DNA from: Ancylomarina sp. DW003
GTDB lineage: Bacteria > Bacteroidota > Bacteroidia > Bacteroidales > Marinifilaceae
Assembly (NCBI RefSeq): GCF_029029505.1
Contig: NZ_JAKJSD010000021.1
Coordinates: 1 to 64,000, forward strand
Direction of reading: 5' to 3'
DNA length: 64,000 bases
The position numbers were made by a program, and so were the translations under genes. The first letter of the stretch is position 1, and the number at the start of each line of letters is the position of its first letter. Positions 8,269 to 20,200 of this stretch are shown in pieces. Below the pieces are notes generated by a model that ran no database searches, was not told the origin of the DNA, and saw only the letters and a list, made by a program, of their open reading frames with translations.

Positions 8269-11200
8269 ATGGAAAAATTTGAATTGTTTCGATATTCCAA
8301 GCTTTTTGGAATTCGAACGAAATGGCTAATCGCTATGAAAACATTTATTTTATTATTTTTTGCCTTTAGTATTCAGTTGAATGCTAGTGTTCTATCTCAG
8401 CAAAGAGTAAGCATGAAAATGAGCAATGTAAGTGCAAAAGAATTGATTAAAGAGATTGAATCTCAAACCAATTTGGGTTTCATTTACAACCTGACAGAAA
8501 TTGAAAAGTTAGATGGTTTGTTTATTGATGCTGATCAGCAAACTGTTGAAGAGGTACTTGATGAGGTTTTGGAAGGTACAGATTTAACTTACGAAATTGA
8601 TAAGTCAGTTATTATTATTATACCAAAGCCAGAAGAACCTAAGGTAAAAGTCCAGCAAGAAAAGAGAGAACTAAAGGGCACCGTTACCGACGAAGATGGT
8701 AATAGTTTACCTGGCGTATCAGTTGTTGTGAAAGGCACTATTACAGGTGTGGCAACTGATATTGATGGGAATTATAGCATTTTAATTGAAGGAAATAAAG
8801 CTGTTTTGGTTTTTTCATTTGTGGGAATGATTCCTCAAGAGGTTGCTTATTCTGGTCAGCAAGTAATTGACATTAAATTGCAAGCTGATTCTGAAGGATT
8901 AGATGAAGTAATGGTTGTTGCTTATGGAACAGCTAAAAGAAGTTCATTTACCGGAGCAGCAGCTGTTGTTGACAATGAAAGACTTCAGGAAGCTCAAGTA
9001 TCTAATATATCTAACGCGATGCAGGGAGTAAGTTCCGGGGTGCAAGTTATTTCATCTACAGGACAACCTGGATCTAGTGCAACAATTCGTATTAGAGGAG
9101 TGGGCTCATTATCAGGAAATAGTTCGCCTCTTTACGTTGTGGATGGTGTCCCTTATGATGGCGATTTAAATTCAATTAACCCATCGGATATAAAGTCAAT
9201 GACTGTATTAAAAGATGCTGCTTCAGCATCAATATATGGATCCAGAGCTGCAAATGGTGTGATTGTAATAACAACCAAAAAAGGAGAAAAGAATAAGAAA
9301 GCCGAAATAAGTATAAAGAGTACATTGGGTATATCTTCCAGAGCAGTAGCACCTATCGATCGAGTGAATACGAATGACTGGATGGAACTTTGCTGGGAAG
9401 CAATGCGTAATGGATACATTGATAATGGAATAGAGACAGACTTGGGCCTTGCAGGTAAAAGGGCATCAAAAGAGTTGATATCTAAAATAGGAATAAACCC
9501 TTACGGAACTGCAAATCCAGAACCTGTTGGAGTTGATGGAAAAATAAAAGATGGGCTTAATCCTTTATGGGATAATGATTGGGACGAAGAAATAATAGGA
9601 ACAGGAGTAAGATCAGAAACCAATGTAAATGTTAGTGGAGGATCTGAAAAAACTCAATATTATTTCTCGGGAGGCTATTTAGATGATCAGGGAATGATGC
9701 TTCGTTCCGGCTTTAGGAGAACGTCTGTGAGAATGAGTTTAAACAATCAAACAACAGATTGGTTAAAACTTAATCTGAACATGAATTACGTCAATTCCAA
9801 GACAAAACACAACGATAGTCAAGATAGTAACATTGGAAATGGTGCCACTTATGGTCTTAGTTTGGCTAATTTTTATCCTATTTATCAAAGAGACAGAGAG
9901 ACTGGAGCTTTTGTACTGGATAATGAAGGAAATAAAAAGTATGATTATGGTTTATATCGAACAAATTCATTTAAACGCTCTAACCTAATTGATCATTTAC
10001 CTCGAACGATTAATGAAACAAAAATTGATTTAATAACGCTGAGAGGAAGTGCAGAAATTGATTTTGGAAAAATTAACACTAAATTCTCTGCATTAAAGGG
10101 ACTTAAATTTAAGACGAGTTATAATGCAGACATAAGATCCTCAAATACTCATGATTATTCATTTGGAGTTACAGCTGATGGATCTGACCCTAATGGTTAT
10201 GATGTTATCCCCAATTTGCAATCAGTATCAGCATCAAGAAGTACGGGAACCAGACGTAACTTTACTTTCAATAATATATTGACGTATGATAAAGAATTGG
10301 CAGAAGCACATTCTATTTCAGTTCTCTTAGGTCAGGAACTTTATGAATACAGCTACGTTTATTCGGGAGGAAGCAAGGATAATTTTCCTTTGCCTAATAT
10401 AACTGAGCCTACTTTTGGTTCTAATATATCTGATTTTGATGCCTATTCTGATCTGTATCGTTTAAACTCTTACTTTGGAAGATTTGAGTATGGTTACGAT
10501 GGCAAATACAATGCTTCTTTTTCATATCGTTTTGATGGCTCGTCAAGATTTCATGAGGACAATAGGTGGGGACAATTTTGGTCTGTTGGCGCATCATGGA
10601 ATGTGACCAAAGAAAACTTTATGAAGAATAACAATACTTTTGATATTCTACGATTAAGATCAAGTTATGGTAGTTCGGGTAATCAAAATATAAACACATA
10701 CTATGCTTATCAGAATATGTATGCTTCGACCAATTTAGGAGGATCGCCTGGAATTTATCCAACTAGAATAGGAAATAAAGATCTTCAGTGGGAAGGAAAC
10801 ATTAGTACAAATATTGGTTTAGATTATGGACTTTTCGGTGTTGTTAGAGGTAATGTTGAGTGGTTTCAAAGAGTTTCTGATAATTTGATATATAGCCAAC
10901 CATTGCCTACTACTTCAGGATTTTCAAACATATTAACAAATGTTGGTAAATTAAGAAACAGAGGCTTCGAATTTGAAATTAGAGCTAGCCTTATTGATAA
11001 GGAGGATTTCAAGTGGGAATTAGGGATTAACGGGACTCATTATAAAAATGAACTTGTTGAATACCCTGTAGAAGAAGGGACGATAAGTGGAACGAAACGT
11101 TACAAAGCGGGGAGTGATATTTATGAATTCTTTATAAGAGATTGGGCTGGTAATACCAAAGGTGGAGAAACGACTTATATCAGACAAAACGATGGTTCTA

Positions 11201-11826
11201 TTGCTGAATCTACGAGTAAGGCACAAGGCGGACAAGCATCTTGGTATATTGTGGATGAGCAAGATGGAACAAAATACCAAACTACGGATTACAATTCTGC
11301 TGATAGAATCGAAGCTGGAAGTGCTTTGCCAGATTTGTATGGAGGAATCAGTACAGAAGTGAGAATACACAATTTTACTGTTTCAGCTCTGTTATCCTAT
11401 AGTTTAGGAGGTAAATTTTATACCGGAGGTGATTATACCAGACGATTTGGATACAGCAATAGTGAATCTGTAAGCCCTTGGGCAAAGCAGATGAAAAACA
11501 GGTGGACTCCTGATAATCCTGAATCTGATTTGCCAAGATTGACTTCAGCTTCTCTTTCAAATAGTTGGAGTTCTACATCAACAAGACATTTATATGATGC
11601 TAGCTATGCAAGGCTTAAGAATATTTCAATAACCTATAATTTTCCTGAAACAATAATAAGCAAATTAGGTATCTCGGATGCAAGTGTATTTATTCAAGGG
11701 GAAAATTTGATTACAATTTTTGGTTTGGATGGAGTTGATCCTGAAACAGGAGGTTTATCAGGGGTCTCAGGATATAGATATCCCGTATCAAGAGTTTTTT
11801 CAGGAGGTTTTAGTTTGAAATTTTAA
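8269..11826 (+). CDS. SusC/RagA-type TonB-dependent outer membrane transducer (locus A)
   Basis: A protein of 1,185 residues from the ATG at 8269, which directly follows CATTACAAATTT, the same 12 bases found before all three susC genes here; an in-frame GTG at 8242 is less likely. Order: signal segment (about 25-45), STN signalling domain (about 50-118, VSAKELIKEIESQTNLGFIY), carboxypeptidase-regulatory-like domain (ELKGTVTDEDGNSLPGVSVV), TonB-box region (LDEVMVVAYGT), plug (IRIRGVGSLSGNSSPLYVVDG, GSRAANGVIVITTKKG) and a 22-strand-type barrel ending in FSLKF. It imports a substrate with the SusD partner encoded next and signals through FecR. The substrate cannot be read from the sequence. Confidence 0.94.
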   Translation: MEKFELFRYSKLFGIRTKWLIAMKTFILLFFAFSIQLNASVLSQQRVSMKMSNVSAKELIKEIESQTNLGFIYNLTEIEKLDGLFIDADQQTVEEVLDEVLEGTDLTYEIDKSVIIIIPKPEEPKVKVQQEKRELKGTVTDEDGNSLPGVSVVVKGTITGVATDIDGNYSILIEGNKAVLVFSFVGMIPQEVAYSGQQVIDIKLQADSEGLDEVMVVAYGTAKRSSFTGAAAVVDNERLQEAQVSNISNAMQGVSSGVQVISSTGQPGSSATIRIRGVGSLSGNSSPLYVVDGVPYDGDLNSINPSDIKSMTVLKDAASASIYGSRAANGVIVITTKKGEKNKKAEISIKSTLGISSRAVAPIDRVNTNDWMELCWEAMRNGYIDNGIETDLGLAGKRASKELISKIGINPYGTANPEPVGVDGKIKDGLNPLWDNDWDEEIIGTGVRSETNVNVSGGSEKTQYYFSGGYLDDQGMMLRSGFRRTSVRMSLNNQTTDWLKLNLNMNYVNSKTKHNDSQDSNIGNGATYGLSLANFYPIYQRDRETGAFVLDNEGNKKYDYGLYRTNSFKRSNLIDHLPRTINETKIDLITLRGSAEIDFGKINTKFSALKGLKFKTSYNADIRSSNTHDYSFGVTADGSDPNGYDVIPNLQSVSASRSTGTRRNFTFNNILTYDKELAEAHSISVLLGQELYEYSYVYSGGSKDNFPLPNITEPTFGSNISDFDAYSDLYRLNSYFGRFEYGYDGKYNASFSYRFDGSSRFHEDNRWGQFWSVGASWNVTKENFMKNNNTFDILRLRSSYGSSGNQNINTYYAYQNMYASTNLGGSPGIYPTRIGNKDLQWEGNISTNIGLDYGLFGVVRGNVEWFQRVSDNLIYSQPLPTTSGFSNILTNVGKLRNRGFEFEIRASLIDKEDFKWELGINGTHYKNELVEYPVEEGTISGTKRYKAGSDIYEFFIRDWAGNTKGGETTYIRQNDGSIAESTSKAQGGQASWYIVDEQDGTKYQTTDYNSADRIEAGSALPDLYGGISTEVRIHNFTVSALLSYSLGGKFYTGGDYTRRFGYSNSESVSPWAKQMKNRWTPDNPESDLPRLTSASLSNSWSSTSTRHLYDASYARLKNISITYNFPETIISKLGISDASVFIQGENLITIFGLDGVDPETGGLSGVSGYRYPVSRVFSGGFSLKF

Positions 11827-11902
11827 CAGAGATAAATAAAACACACATGAATTTATTTATTAAGGGAGTTAAAATAATTTAGATAATTGAAAAACTATAG
11901 AA

Positions 11903-13603
11903 ATGAAAAATAAATTTATAAAATATATTGCCATATTCTTGATGACTGTCTCGCTAGGAGCTTGTGACGATTTTTTGGATGTGACACCACCAAGTAAAAT
12001 AACAGACGATGTAATAACAGACGATGCTTTATCTGCATATTATTCAGGAGCATTTAAAAATCTAACAACCTTTTGGTATTCTTATGCATATCCGGGATAC
12101 CGGTCTTTTCTTTTGTATCTCGAATCTGCAGGAGAAGATGTTATATATTCCGGAAAGAATTACGGAGGAATAAGATACTATTATTCATATCAATCTCAAA
12201 ATAATATCTCAGGAGGTTCAGCAAGTAACTACTGGCGAAAACTTTATTCAACAATTGTTTCTTGTAATTTAGGATTAGAAGCGTATGATAAATTGGAAAC
12301 AAAAAGCGACAAGGCAGAAATTATGAAAAACCAATTACTGGGATTAAGAGCCATGTGCTATTTTGACCTGGTAAGAGTGTGGCAACATACTTACGAAGTT
12401 GGTAAAGACATGCCCGTGTGTGTTATAACCAAAGAAGTAGCCGACGCTGAAACTGCTACAGCAGGTAAAGCTTTGTCTACAGTCGAGGAAGTGTATCAGT
12501 TTATGATAGAAGATATTGAAAAGAGTATTTCGGGATTCGAATCTTTATCGTCAGAATACAAAAGAAACAACAAAGGTTTTATTAATAAAAATGTAGCGTA
12601 TGGCATTGCAGCAAGAATTTACCTTACCAGAGGAACAAAGAAAGATGGTAGTGGTATAAAGGCTGATATGGATAAAGCTGCAGAATATGCTTACAAAGCC
12701 AAGGAAGGACTTACATTAATGTCTGAAGATGATTTTTTATCTGGATTTAACGAAGAAGCAAATTCTGAATGGATGTTATGCCTGCCGCAATCTTCGGATG
12801 ATGGCGATATGTCATATATCTTTAACTTTTTAGATACAAGAGGAGATGATGATAGAGCATATTATAAAAATATAATGCCAGATCCGTATTTCAAGAAACT
12901 GTTTGATTATGGAAGTGGCTATGATAATAATGATGTTAGGTTTAAACTATTTGAGGAGCCAAATACTTATGATAAAGTTAGTGGAATGCGAAAAAGGCTT
13001 AAATATCCTAAATTCAAATTCCGAGCATCTGAGAAAACAGGAGATATCTTATTTATGCGACTTTCTGAAATGTTCTTAATTGAGGCTGAAGCTATAGAAA
13101 GAGGAGGAAATTCGTCTGGTGGATTAACACCTTCGTCTATTATTACAGAATTAAGAAGTGCGAGAGGTGCTACAACTGTTGGATATACGGTGGATTTGGA
13201 TTTTATTCTTAAAGAGAGACGAAGAGAACTTTGGGGTGAAGGTGTTGCAGGGATATTTGATATCAACAGAACTCAGAGAATTGTAGATAGAAAAATTCTT
13301 GATTATGATGTACTCCCTGAATATAAAAATATTTTGGCCGTAAGCCCTGATGGTTACCCAATGAATAGTGCACAGATATATCACAATACAGATAATGGAA
13401 AATACTATGATCTTGTAGGTAATGAGATTGCAGCTCCTGGAGATTTTGAACAAGAGCAGTATGACATGACACAAGCTCACTATTCCTTTAAATATCCCAA
13501 TGGAACAAGTTTAAAGGTAGAATCAGCCTATAATTTCTTGCAAATACCAGAAGCAGAAATCTTGAATAACCCGAAAATAGAAGGGCCATTGCCAAGAAAA
13601 TAG
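11903..13603 (+). CDS. SusD/RagB-family substrate-binding lipoprotein (locus A)
   Basis: A 566-residue surface lipoprotein (signal with lipobox LGAC, Cys21, followed by DDFLDVTPPSKITDD, the classic SusD start). TPR-type helices follow, with LLGLRAMCYFDLVRVW at about 145-160 and the C-terminal SusD motif RRRELWGEGVAGIFDINR. It caps the SusC barrel of the gene 76 bases upstream and captures substrate. A strong terminator follows, so locus A ends here without any enzymes, accessory lipoproteins or transporters of its own. Confidence 0.93.
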   Translation: MKNKFIKYIAIFLMTVSLGACDDFLDVTPPSKITDDVITDDALSAYYSGAFKNLTTFWYSYAYPGYRSFLLYLESAGEDVIYSGKNYGGIRYYYSYQSQNNISGGSASNYWRKLYSTIVSCNLGLEAYDKLETKSDKAEIMKNQLLGLRAMCYFDLVRVWQHTYEVGKDMPVCVITKEVADAETATAGKALSTVEEVYQFMIEDIEKSISGFESLSSEYKRNNKGFINKNVAYGIAARIYLTRGTKKDGSGIKADMDKAAEYAYKAKEGLTLMSEDDFLSGFNEEANSEWMLCLPQSSDDGDMSYIFNFLDTRGDDDRAYYKNIMPDPYFKKLFDYGSGYDNNDVRFKLFEEPNTYDKVSGMRKRLKYPKFKFRASEKTGDILFMRLSEMFLIEAEAIERGGNSSGGLTPSSIITELRSARGATTVGYTVDLDFILKERRRELWGEGVAGIFDINRTQRIVDRKILDYDVLPEYKNILAVSPDGYPMNSAQIYHNTDNGKYYDLVGNEIAAPGDFEQEQYDMTQAHYSFKYPNGTSLKVESAYNFLQIPEAEILNNPKIEGPLPRK

Positions 13604-13633
13604 AGCTTCAAAATTATTTAAATTTATAATGTG

Positions 13634-13661
13634 AAGGATGTCCAAAAAGGGCATCCTTTTC
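13634..13661 (+). terminator. Intrinsic terminator of locus A
   Basis: AAGGATG (13634-13640) pairs with CATCCTT (13652-13658), with further CC/GG pairs inside and a T-rich 3' side (TTTTCTTTTC). Confidence 0.8.
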
Positions 13662-14216
13662 TTTTCAGATGGTATTACCAAAAACAAATTGATTGTTGGG
13701 AAGAATTTATTAGGAGTTGTTAGGTGAGGCGTGCCACAAGTCTTTATTTTATCTTTTCAATATGATTTGAATAATGTATAAAAAAATACTAAAAACGATA
13801 AAGGGGAATCTACTTCCTATTGTTGGTATAGTACCATACCTGTTGTATGTCCTTACCTATATCTATTAATAGTCCTTATCGCTACCGATACCATGTCCTT
13901 ATGCATACCGATTGTTATGGTCGTGTTGCAGGTGGCAAAAGTTGAAGAGATTGCTTTCCAGTTTTTCAATAAGTGAGTGTTTGGAACTTCGAAAAATGAA
14001 ACTTTTATGTTTTTTCTACAATATCAATAATTGTGCCCAAAATTACGCAAACGTTTTAATTCACAATATTTTAAGAAACTGAATTTTTCTTTCATATTAT
14101 TTGATTTTTGTCGTGTTTGGGTAGCTGATTATCCAAAAATAATTTTCAACTTTGAATATGAAATTGTATGCTGTAGAGCATGTTTTATTATTTCTAACTA
14201 AACAACCAAAATTGAA
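13662..14216. other. Intergenic region ahead of the giant gene
   Basis: No gene is seen. Between 13835 and 13920 there are loosely repeated short words: GTCCTTA three times, at roughly 22-26 base spacing, and TACCGAT twice. This might be a protein-binding array or a decayed repeat. No TAnnTTTG promoter with good spacing and no TCACCC box was found here. Confidence 0.4.
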
Positions 14217-17200
14217 ATGCACGTAACCGGAAGACCACAATCCGAGCTTAATTACGAGGCGCAGGTTTTTATAAACCTGTATCAGTCCTTGGGTGAAAGG
14301 GCCGAGAACTTTTTACCCCATCGTATTTTTGAGAGCCTTACACAATTTGTAAGGCTTTGTTATGAAGAGTCAGACGATCCTGTCAATCAGGACCTGGAAA
14401 TCAACAAACGTCTTCTTGACCTAAAAGAGGCCATTCCTGGCTATGTTGATGTGTCTTTAATGATTTTCCCTCATGAAAATTCGAAAGCATTCGAATACTC
14501 TGCTCGCCGACAGTCCTTTGTCAAGCGTATTGTCCACCTTATGGACATTGAGGCAGTAGATGAGAAGGAAAAGAAACAATTAAAGAGCATCCTTAATGCG
14601 CCCGATTTTTCTGTAGGAACACCTCCGGTTAGTCAGCATTTAATCAATTCCCTTTATCAGATTACTTTAGGAGATAAGGTTCGTGAGCTGCGTAAGTTTC
14701 GCGACGTTATTGGTGTAACAGGTTATGTCGAGGAAGCGCAATGGAATTACCTTCTTGATGTTTTGGATCAGTTGGTAGTACAATCAACCCATTACACGAC
14801 TGGGAAAGAAAAGGAGCATTTTCTAACGCGTACCGAATCAACGGTCAATTTCAAGGGACTAAATGGCTTTATTCGTACCCTTGTTTCCGGAACGGCTAAT
14901 ATGGCTATTAAATTGATTCAGGAGGAGATCTTCCAACCCGAATTGGTTAGAGTCATTGATTACACAAATCCTGATGAAGTTTACGATCAAATTTGCGAGG
15001 ATACCACTAGTATCTTTATCGTAAAGGTGAAAAATATGCGTCGTAATCCGCTGAATGATTTTAAGTGGTTCCCACTTTTAACGCGAATCATTTTTGTTGA
15101 TTGTTCGCCAGAGTCATTGGCATCGAACACCTGTTTGGTATTCTCTTTTCACAATGAGATCATCAATACCTTAAATAAGGTACACACCAAGAAATTGGGT
15201 GCGCCAGCCAATACGCAAATGAACCTTCGTCTGATTTTAGATAAGGTGAATGTGCGCAATCTGGAGAAATTCCGTTTGGCAGCAGAGGTGAAGATTAAGG
15301 ATTATGAAGAGGAGTTAGCTCGATTGAAATCTGAGCAGTTAGCTGAATCAGGAAATCCAGATCAGGATATCATTCTTTATAAGTTCGATGAGTTTGCTCG
15401 TCAGATTATTAAGGATAAATACATCTTGTCTAAGTTTGTGGCTTTTATCTCGTTTATCGAGAATATAAAGGACGAAGACAAGCATAGAGCGACCAATGAA
15501 ATTTTGCTTCAGGAGTTTGAAACTCGTATGAAGACTTATTTCTATGGAAACAGTTCTGATATCGAATTGGCGACTATCGTTGAAGGAGGTGGCAGAAATC
15601 AATTGAAAACTTATGGGGAGTATTTATTGGCTCGCCCATCTAAAAAAATAAAGAAAACTGTGGCAGAGCGTTGCCGTGTGATTTTGGATATCATTCCAGA
15701 TTCGTACCAGCGTACACTACACAATCATTTCCATAAAAACTTCGGCATCAATCTATTCTTAGAACGATACAAAGCGTATTTAACTAAGGTTGAAAATGAG
15801 GCTGATAATAAAGGACGATTCCGCAATCTGTTAATCGATTTAGGAATCGAAAAAAAGTACGAGCAAAAGACAGAGGAAGAGCAGCAAATCATTCGTGAGT
15901 TTATATCTGGTTTAGGAAATCTTGAAAAGACATCCATCTCGGATGATGTTCAGATGATTCTTCGCGACCTGGTCTTGAATCGTGGTGAGCTTAAGCCATT
16001 TATTTTCTTGAACCAACAAGCTGCTTGGGAGTATAAAGATTTGTTCCCAATCGAGACTTTTGATATGAATGCCTTCGATGTTGAGATTGAACTCGATGAG
16101 GAAGGTCGAATTGACTATGAGCGTTTCTTAACCAAACTGCAACGCATCAAGAGCTCTTTCCAGCTTTTTGATGAGACAGGTAGTTTATGGGATAATTTCT
16201 GTGCTAACTCAACCATTTTAATCAATGACCCATCGAACCCGACAGGTTATACCGATTTTAATAATGTGGCGCTTATTAAGTTCCTGAAATTTATCAGCAA
16301 CACACAGTTGACCTTATTCCTCGACGAGGCCTATAACGACTCTGTAAAGATTGATGACCCTGAAGAGCCTAAGTGGAGAACCATATCGAGCTATATCATC
16401 AATAATATGGCGAGTTATGCACGCATTTCTATGGTAGCTTCCATTTCTACGACTAAGAATTTGGGAGCAACAGGTGATCGCTTAGGAGCTTTGGCAGTAA
16501 CCGAGGCTAAAAAGGACTTGATCGTCTATGCGCGCAAGCAATCTGATGCAAGTAATGGGAACTCCTGTTCGCTATTTATGTTGGTGAATGTTCTTGAGGT
16601 GGCTCAACAAGCCAAGCGAATTAAGGGACAAATGGATGAGGCTTTACCTAAGGATGCATCGCGCCATAAGGTGAAGCAGAAGTTGGAGAACTTCATCAAA
16701 TCGGAGATTAAGAGCAATGTGCCAAGAACTATCGCAGGTAGCTCGGATGCAGCTAAGCGCGAATCTCTTTTCGAAGGATCGCCATTGCATATTTTCCTTT
16801 TGGATGAACTCTTGTCTCTGGATAAATTAGATGTACTGGAACTGCCAGATGATTTTAAATATAAAGGGGAAGCTTTCTTCTCTTATTACAAGCAGCACAT
16901 TGTTACTGAATTGAATCAATTCCGTGTCAATAGAATCTTTAGAACCGAATCGATCAAGCGATTGAAGATGGCAAAGAAGGTTGCGGCTAAGATTATTGAA
17001 GAGGAACAATTGACAGATGTGGGATTCCTTTCATCGGAAGGCGCTTACCTGTTTAATATGACCTTGAAAGGTTACTCATCTTACCAAGATCTAGAGCAAT
17101 TCACACAGGTCTTGGCTGAGAAAAGAGGGATTGCAGCTATTCCATATAAGAATGGAATTGTACGCTTCTCTTTGGGTGACTATGTTGAAGGAACTGAGGC

Positions 17201-20200
17201 TAGCTATCGCGTTTACGAAAAAGAGCTGGAAACTATCTTTAGACTCTTTATCAATACATGGATTCGTTTCAACCAAGGCAAACAAGATGCTGGTGAAAAC
17301 GAAGCGGTTTTATCTGGCTTATTCCCAGCTAAATTTGATCGCCAATTCATAGAGTCTGTTTTAACAGATTTCGATGAGATTCGTGACTTGGATAAGCGAT
17401 TCAATCAGAGTCTGAAGATTAATGATATTAAGACCATGTACCATGCCTTTCCTAAGGTGTGTGGGGTGAGTATTAATTCCATTGGTGATTCTAACAATGC
17501 GGTATTCGAATTTTACGAGAATATAGGTGCTTGCACAACATTGGTTGAGTTTTTGAATAGTCAGACTTTTTCTAAGATTTATGAGAATTTACTGCCTCAG
17601 ATCTATAAGAATATCCCTGCAATCAAGCATTTGGATATCAATGAAGTTTTGGCTCGATATGGCAAGCCAACCATTCAGAAGTATGTGCACAGCAAGCTCG
17701 AATATCAACCGAATGCTCACCTTTTAGATGGACCGAACGAGAAGTTAATCATGACTGAGATCTTGATTGATATGGAGCGCATTCTGTTCTCTGACTCTAA
17801 GGTGAAAATGCTAGTCTTGAATGCGAATGAGAAAGATCCTTCAGGAGACTTGGCAAAGCTTGAAGGTTATAATGTGATTCTTCGAAAGTACATTCAGGAG
17901 ATTCTGCTTCATTTCGATTTACCATTCGAGAAAGAGTTGATTGAACCATCGGTTGAGCAGTTGTTTGAAAAGGCATCTGAACGATTGGAAGAAATCTCTG
18001 GACAGAAACTAAGCCTTGTAAATAACAGCTTGCTTGTTCAGGAATTGTTGCAAGAATTTGCCAGCGAAAAGGAATTTGCAGAGCATTCGCATAAGAATCA
18101 AATGTCAGGTCATTTACTTTCAGCTCTGTCTGATTTAGCTAAAGATAAAACGGTTTCTGAGAAATTGTTACAGATCTATCTGGTGAAGAATGATGTGGCT
18201 TTAGTGAAGAATATCACGGATTCTGTGAATCGTTTGTTCTCTGGTCTTGAGACTCATGATGAGCCTGATACCAGATTGTATTCAGAAAGTTTAATTGCTT
18301 CTGAGGTGAAAACACAATTGGAGCAAAGCTTACGACGTTCATCTTATAAGCTGGTAGAAGAAAATATTCTTGCAGAAGCACGAAACGTTTCTTTATTCTT
18401 GACAAGTGCTTTAAATAGTAGTCGAAATACGCAGTTCTATAACCGTTTCAATCACATCCTGATTAAGTTGTTGAGCATGGATTACCTTCGCCAAAATTCT
18501 ATGCTGAATGAGATGATTCAGCATGGCTTTACGCTTTATCAAGATTTTGATATGGAGAACAAGATTCTTGATACCCATGAGGGTGGTAAGCTATCTTGGA
18601 TTAACGATGTGATGACTAAGTGTGGTGTGATTGCGGCCGAACAGCCTGTGCAAACCCATACACGAATGAATACTGACGCTAAGAAGCGAGAGTACCCATT
18701 CCACAAGATTGACCGATCAGATCATGAAGTCTTGAATGCTGAATTGGTAGGTGATCAATCGCCTCGAAATTTCATCAAGAATATGTCTACGCGACCATCT
18801 TCTGATTTCTTCGCAACAAGAATGTCGAAGTTCATAGAGAATATGGATGCTGACGATTACCGTTGTCGTATTGTTAAAGGAGGTTTGGTAAACGAGTTGT
18901 ATGTTTTTCAAAAGTCCTATATGAAATACTTAGCTGACAATTACCGATTGATTCAACCCAAGGCGGTGAGTTTAAAGGAAGCTAAGAATTTTGTTCCGGA
19001 TATCGTTCTTTTCTTAGGTGCACCAGAGAAGGTTATTTCCTACCCACAAATTGGCTTTTTCGATTTGAATGGACCTAAGGGGAAAATCAAGACCATCGTG
19101 ACTCCATTGAAGAAATCTGTCGATTACTTTGGTGATGTGAAGAAACCTCGACTGACTATGTTGAACGAGAAGGTGAAGGAAATGGGAGGCGCTCCTGTTC
19201 ATGGCTCTTTCTTTGTGATTGAAGGTGACGATGGAAGTATCTTCGGATTGTTGATTAGTGGTGACTCTGGAGTAGGGAAGTCGGAGATGTTAGCAGCCAT
19301 GATGTTAAAGTGGTTGAAGAAAGACTTACCGGGTATCCGTTCTATCAAACTGGTTGCTGGTGATATGCTTCATCTGTTCCCTGATACTGAAGGAAATCTA
19401 TACGGTGTTGGAACCGAGCTGGGTGACTTCTCTCGTGTGACAGATTTTGACCCTGAATACATCAAACAATATCGTCCTCTGTTCGAATCGAGTGCTGATT
19501 CTAATGTGGAAGACTTGAATTCACGTTCAACTATTTCAGGTTTCTGCGATATCAGTATGCCTTATAAGGTTGATATTGTGTTGACGGCTCATAATTATTC
19601 GAAGAACGAAGCGGGAATCACAAAGTATTCCAATGCGGAGAATTTTATGCTTTATCGCGATGCTCATGGGGAAAGAAAAGAGAAGGCAACTTCTCAGGAT
19701 AACCCGCATTTCCAACGAACATTATTGCGCTACACAGCCGATAAGAATATTGTTGATGTTTTGGATCAGCACGGGAATTATTTGGATGATGTTCTGAACT
19801 GGGAAAAGGATGCTAAGAATGGAAAATGGTATTTATGTTCTTCTTACAAGTTGATTGAGAAAATTGACATTGAAGAAGTCGTGAATAAGATTTTCATGGC
19901 AAAGCAATTCAAGCGAGATGGTAGAGAGTTAAGCGTTGAAAACATTCGATTCGATATTATTAAGAACCGATTTATTGTTGAAGCTTCTCAGGACGAAGAG
20001 AGTGTGGAATTTGTTTTAGATCGTGCTTTCTTCAGTAGTATTTTCAACTCCTTAGCCAGTACACCAGGAGGAAATCCATTTATTCATGAAGATGAAGAAT
20101 TGGAAATTCGTAAGCATCTGATTGATGTCTTAAAAGGTGGAAAGACTGGAAAAGGTAAAGGAAAGAGCATTCAATGTGGTATCCTTTCAACTGACCTTGG

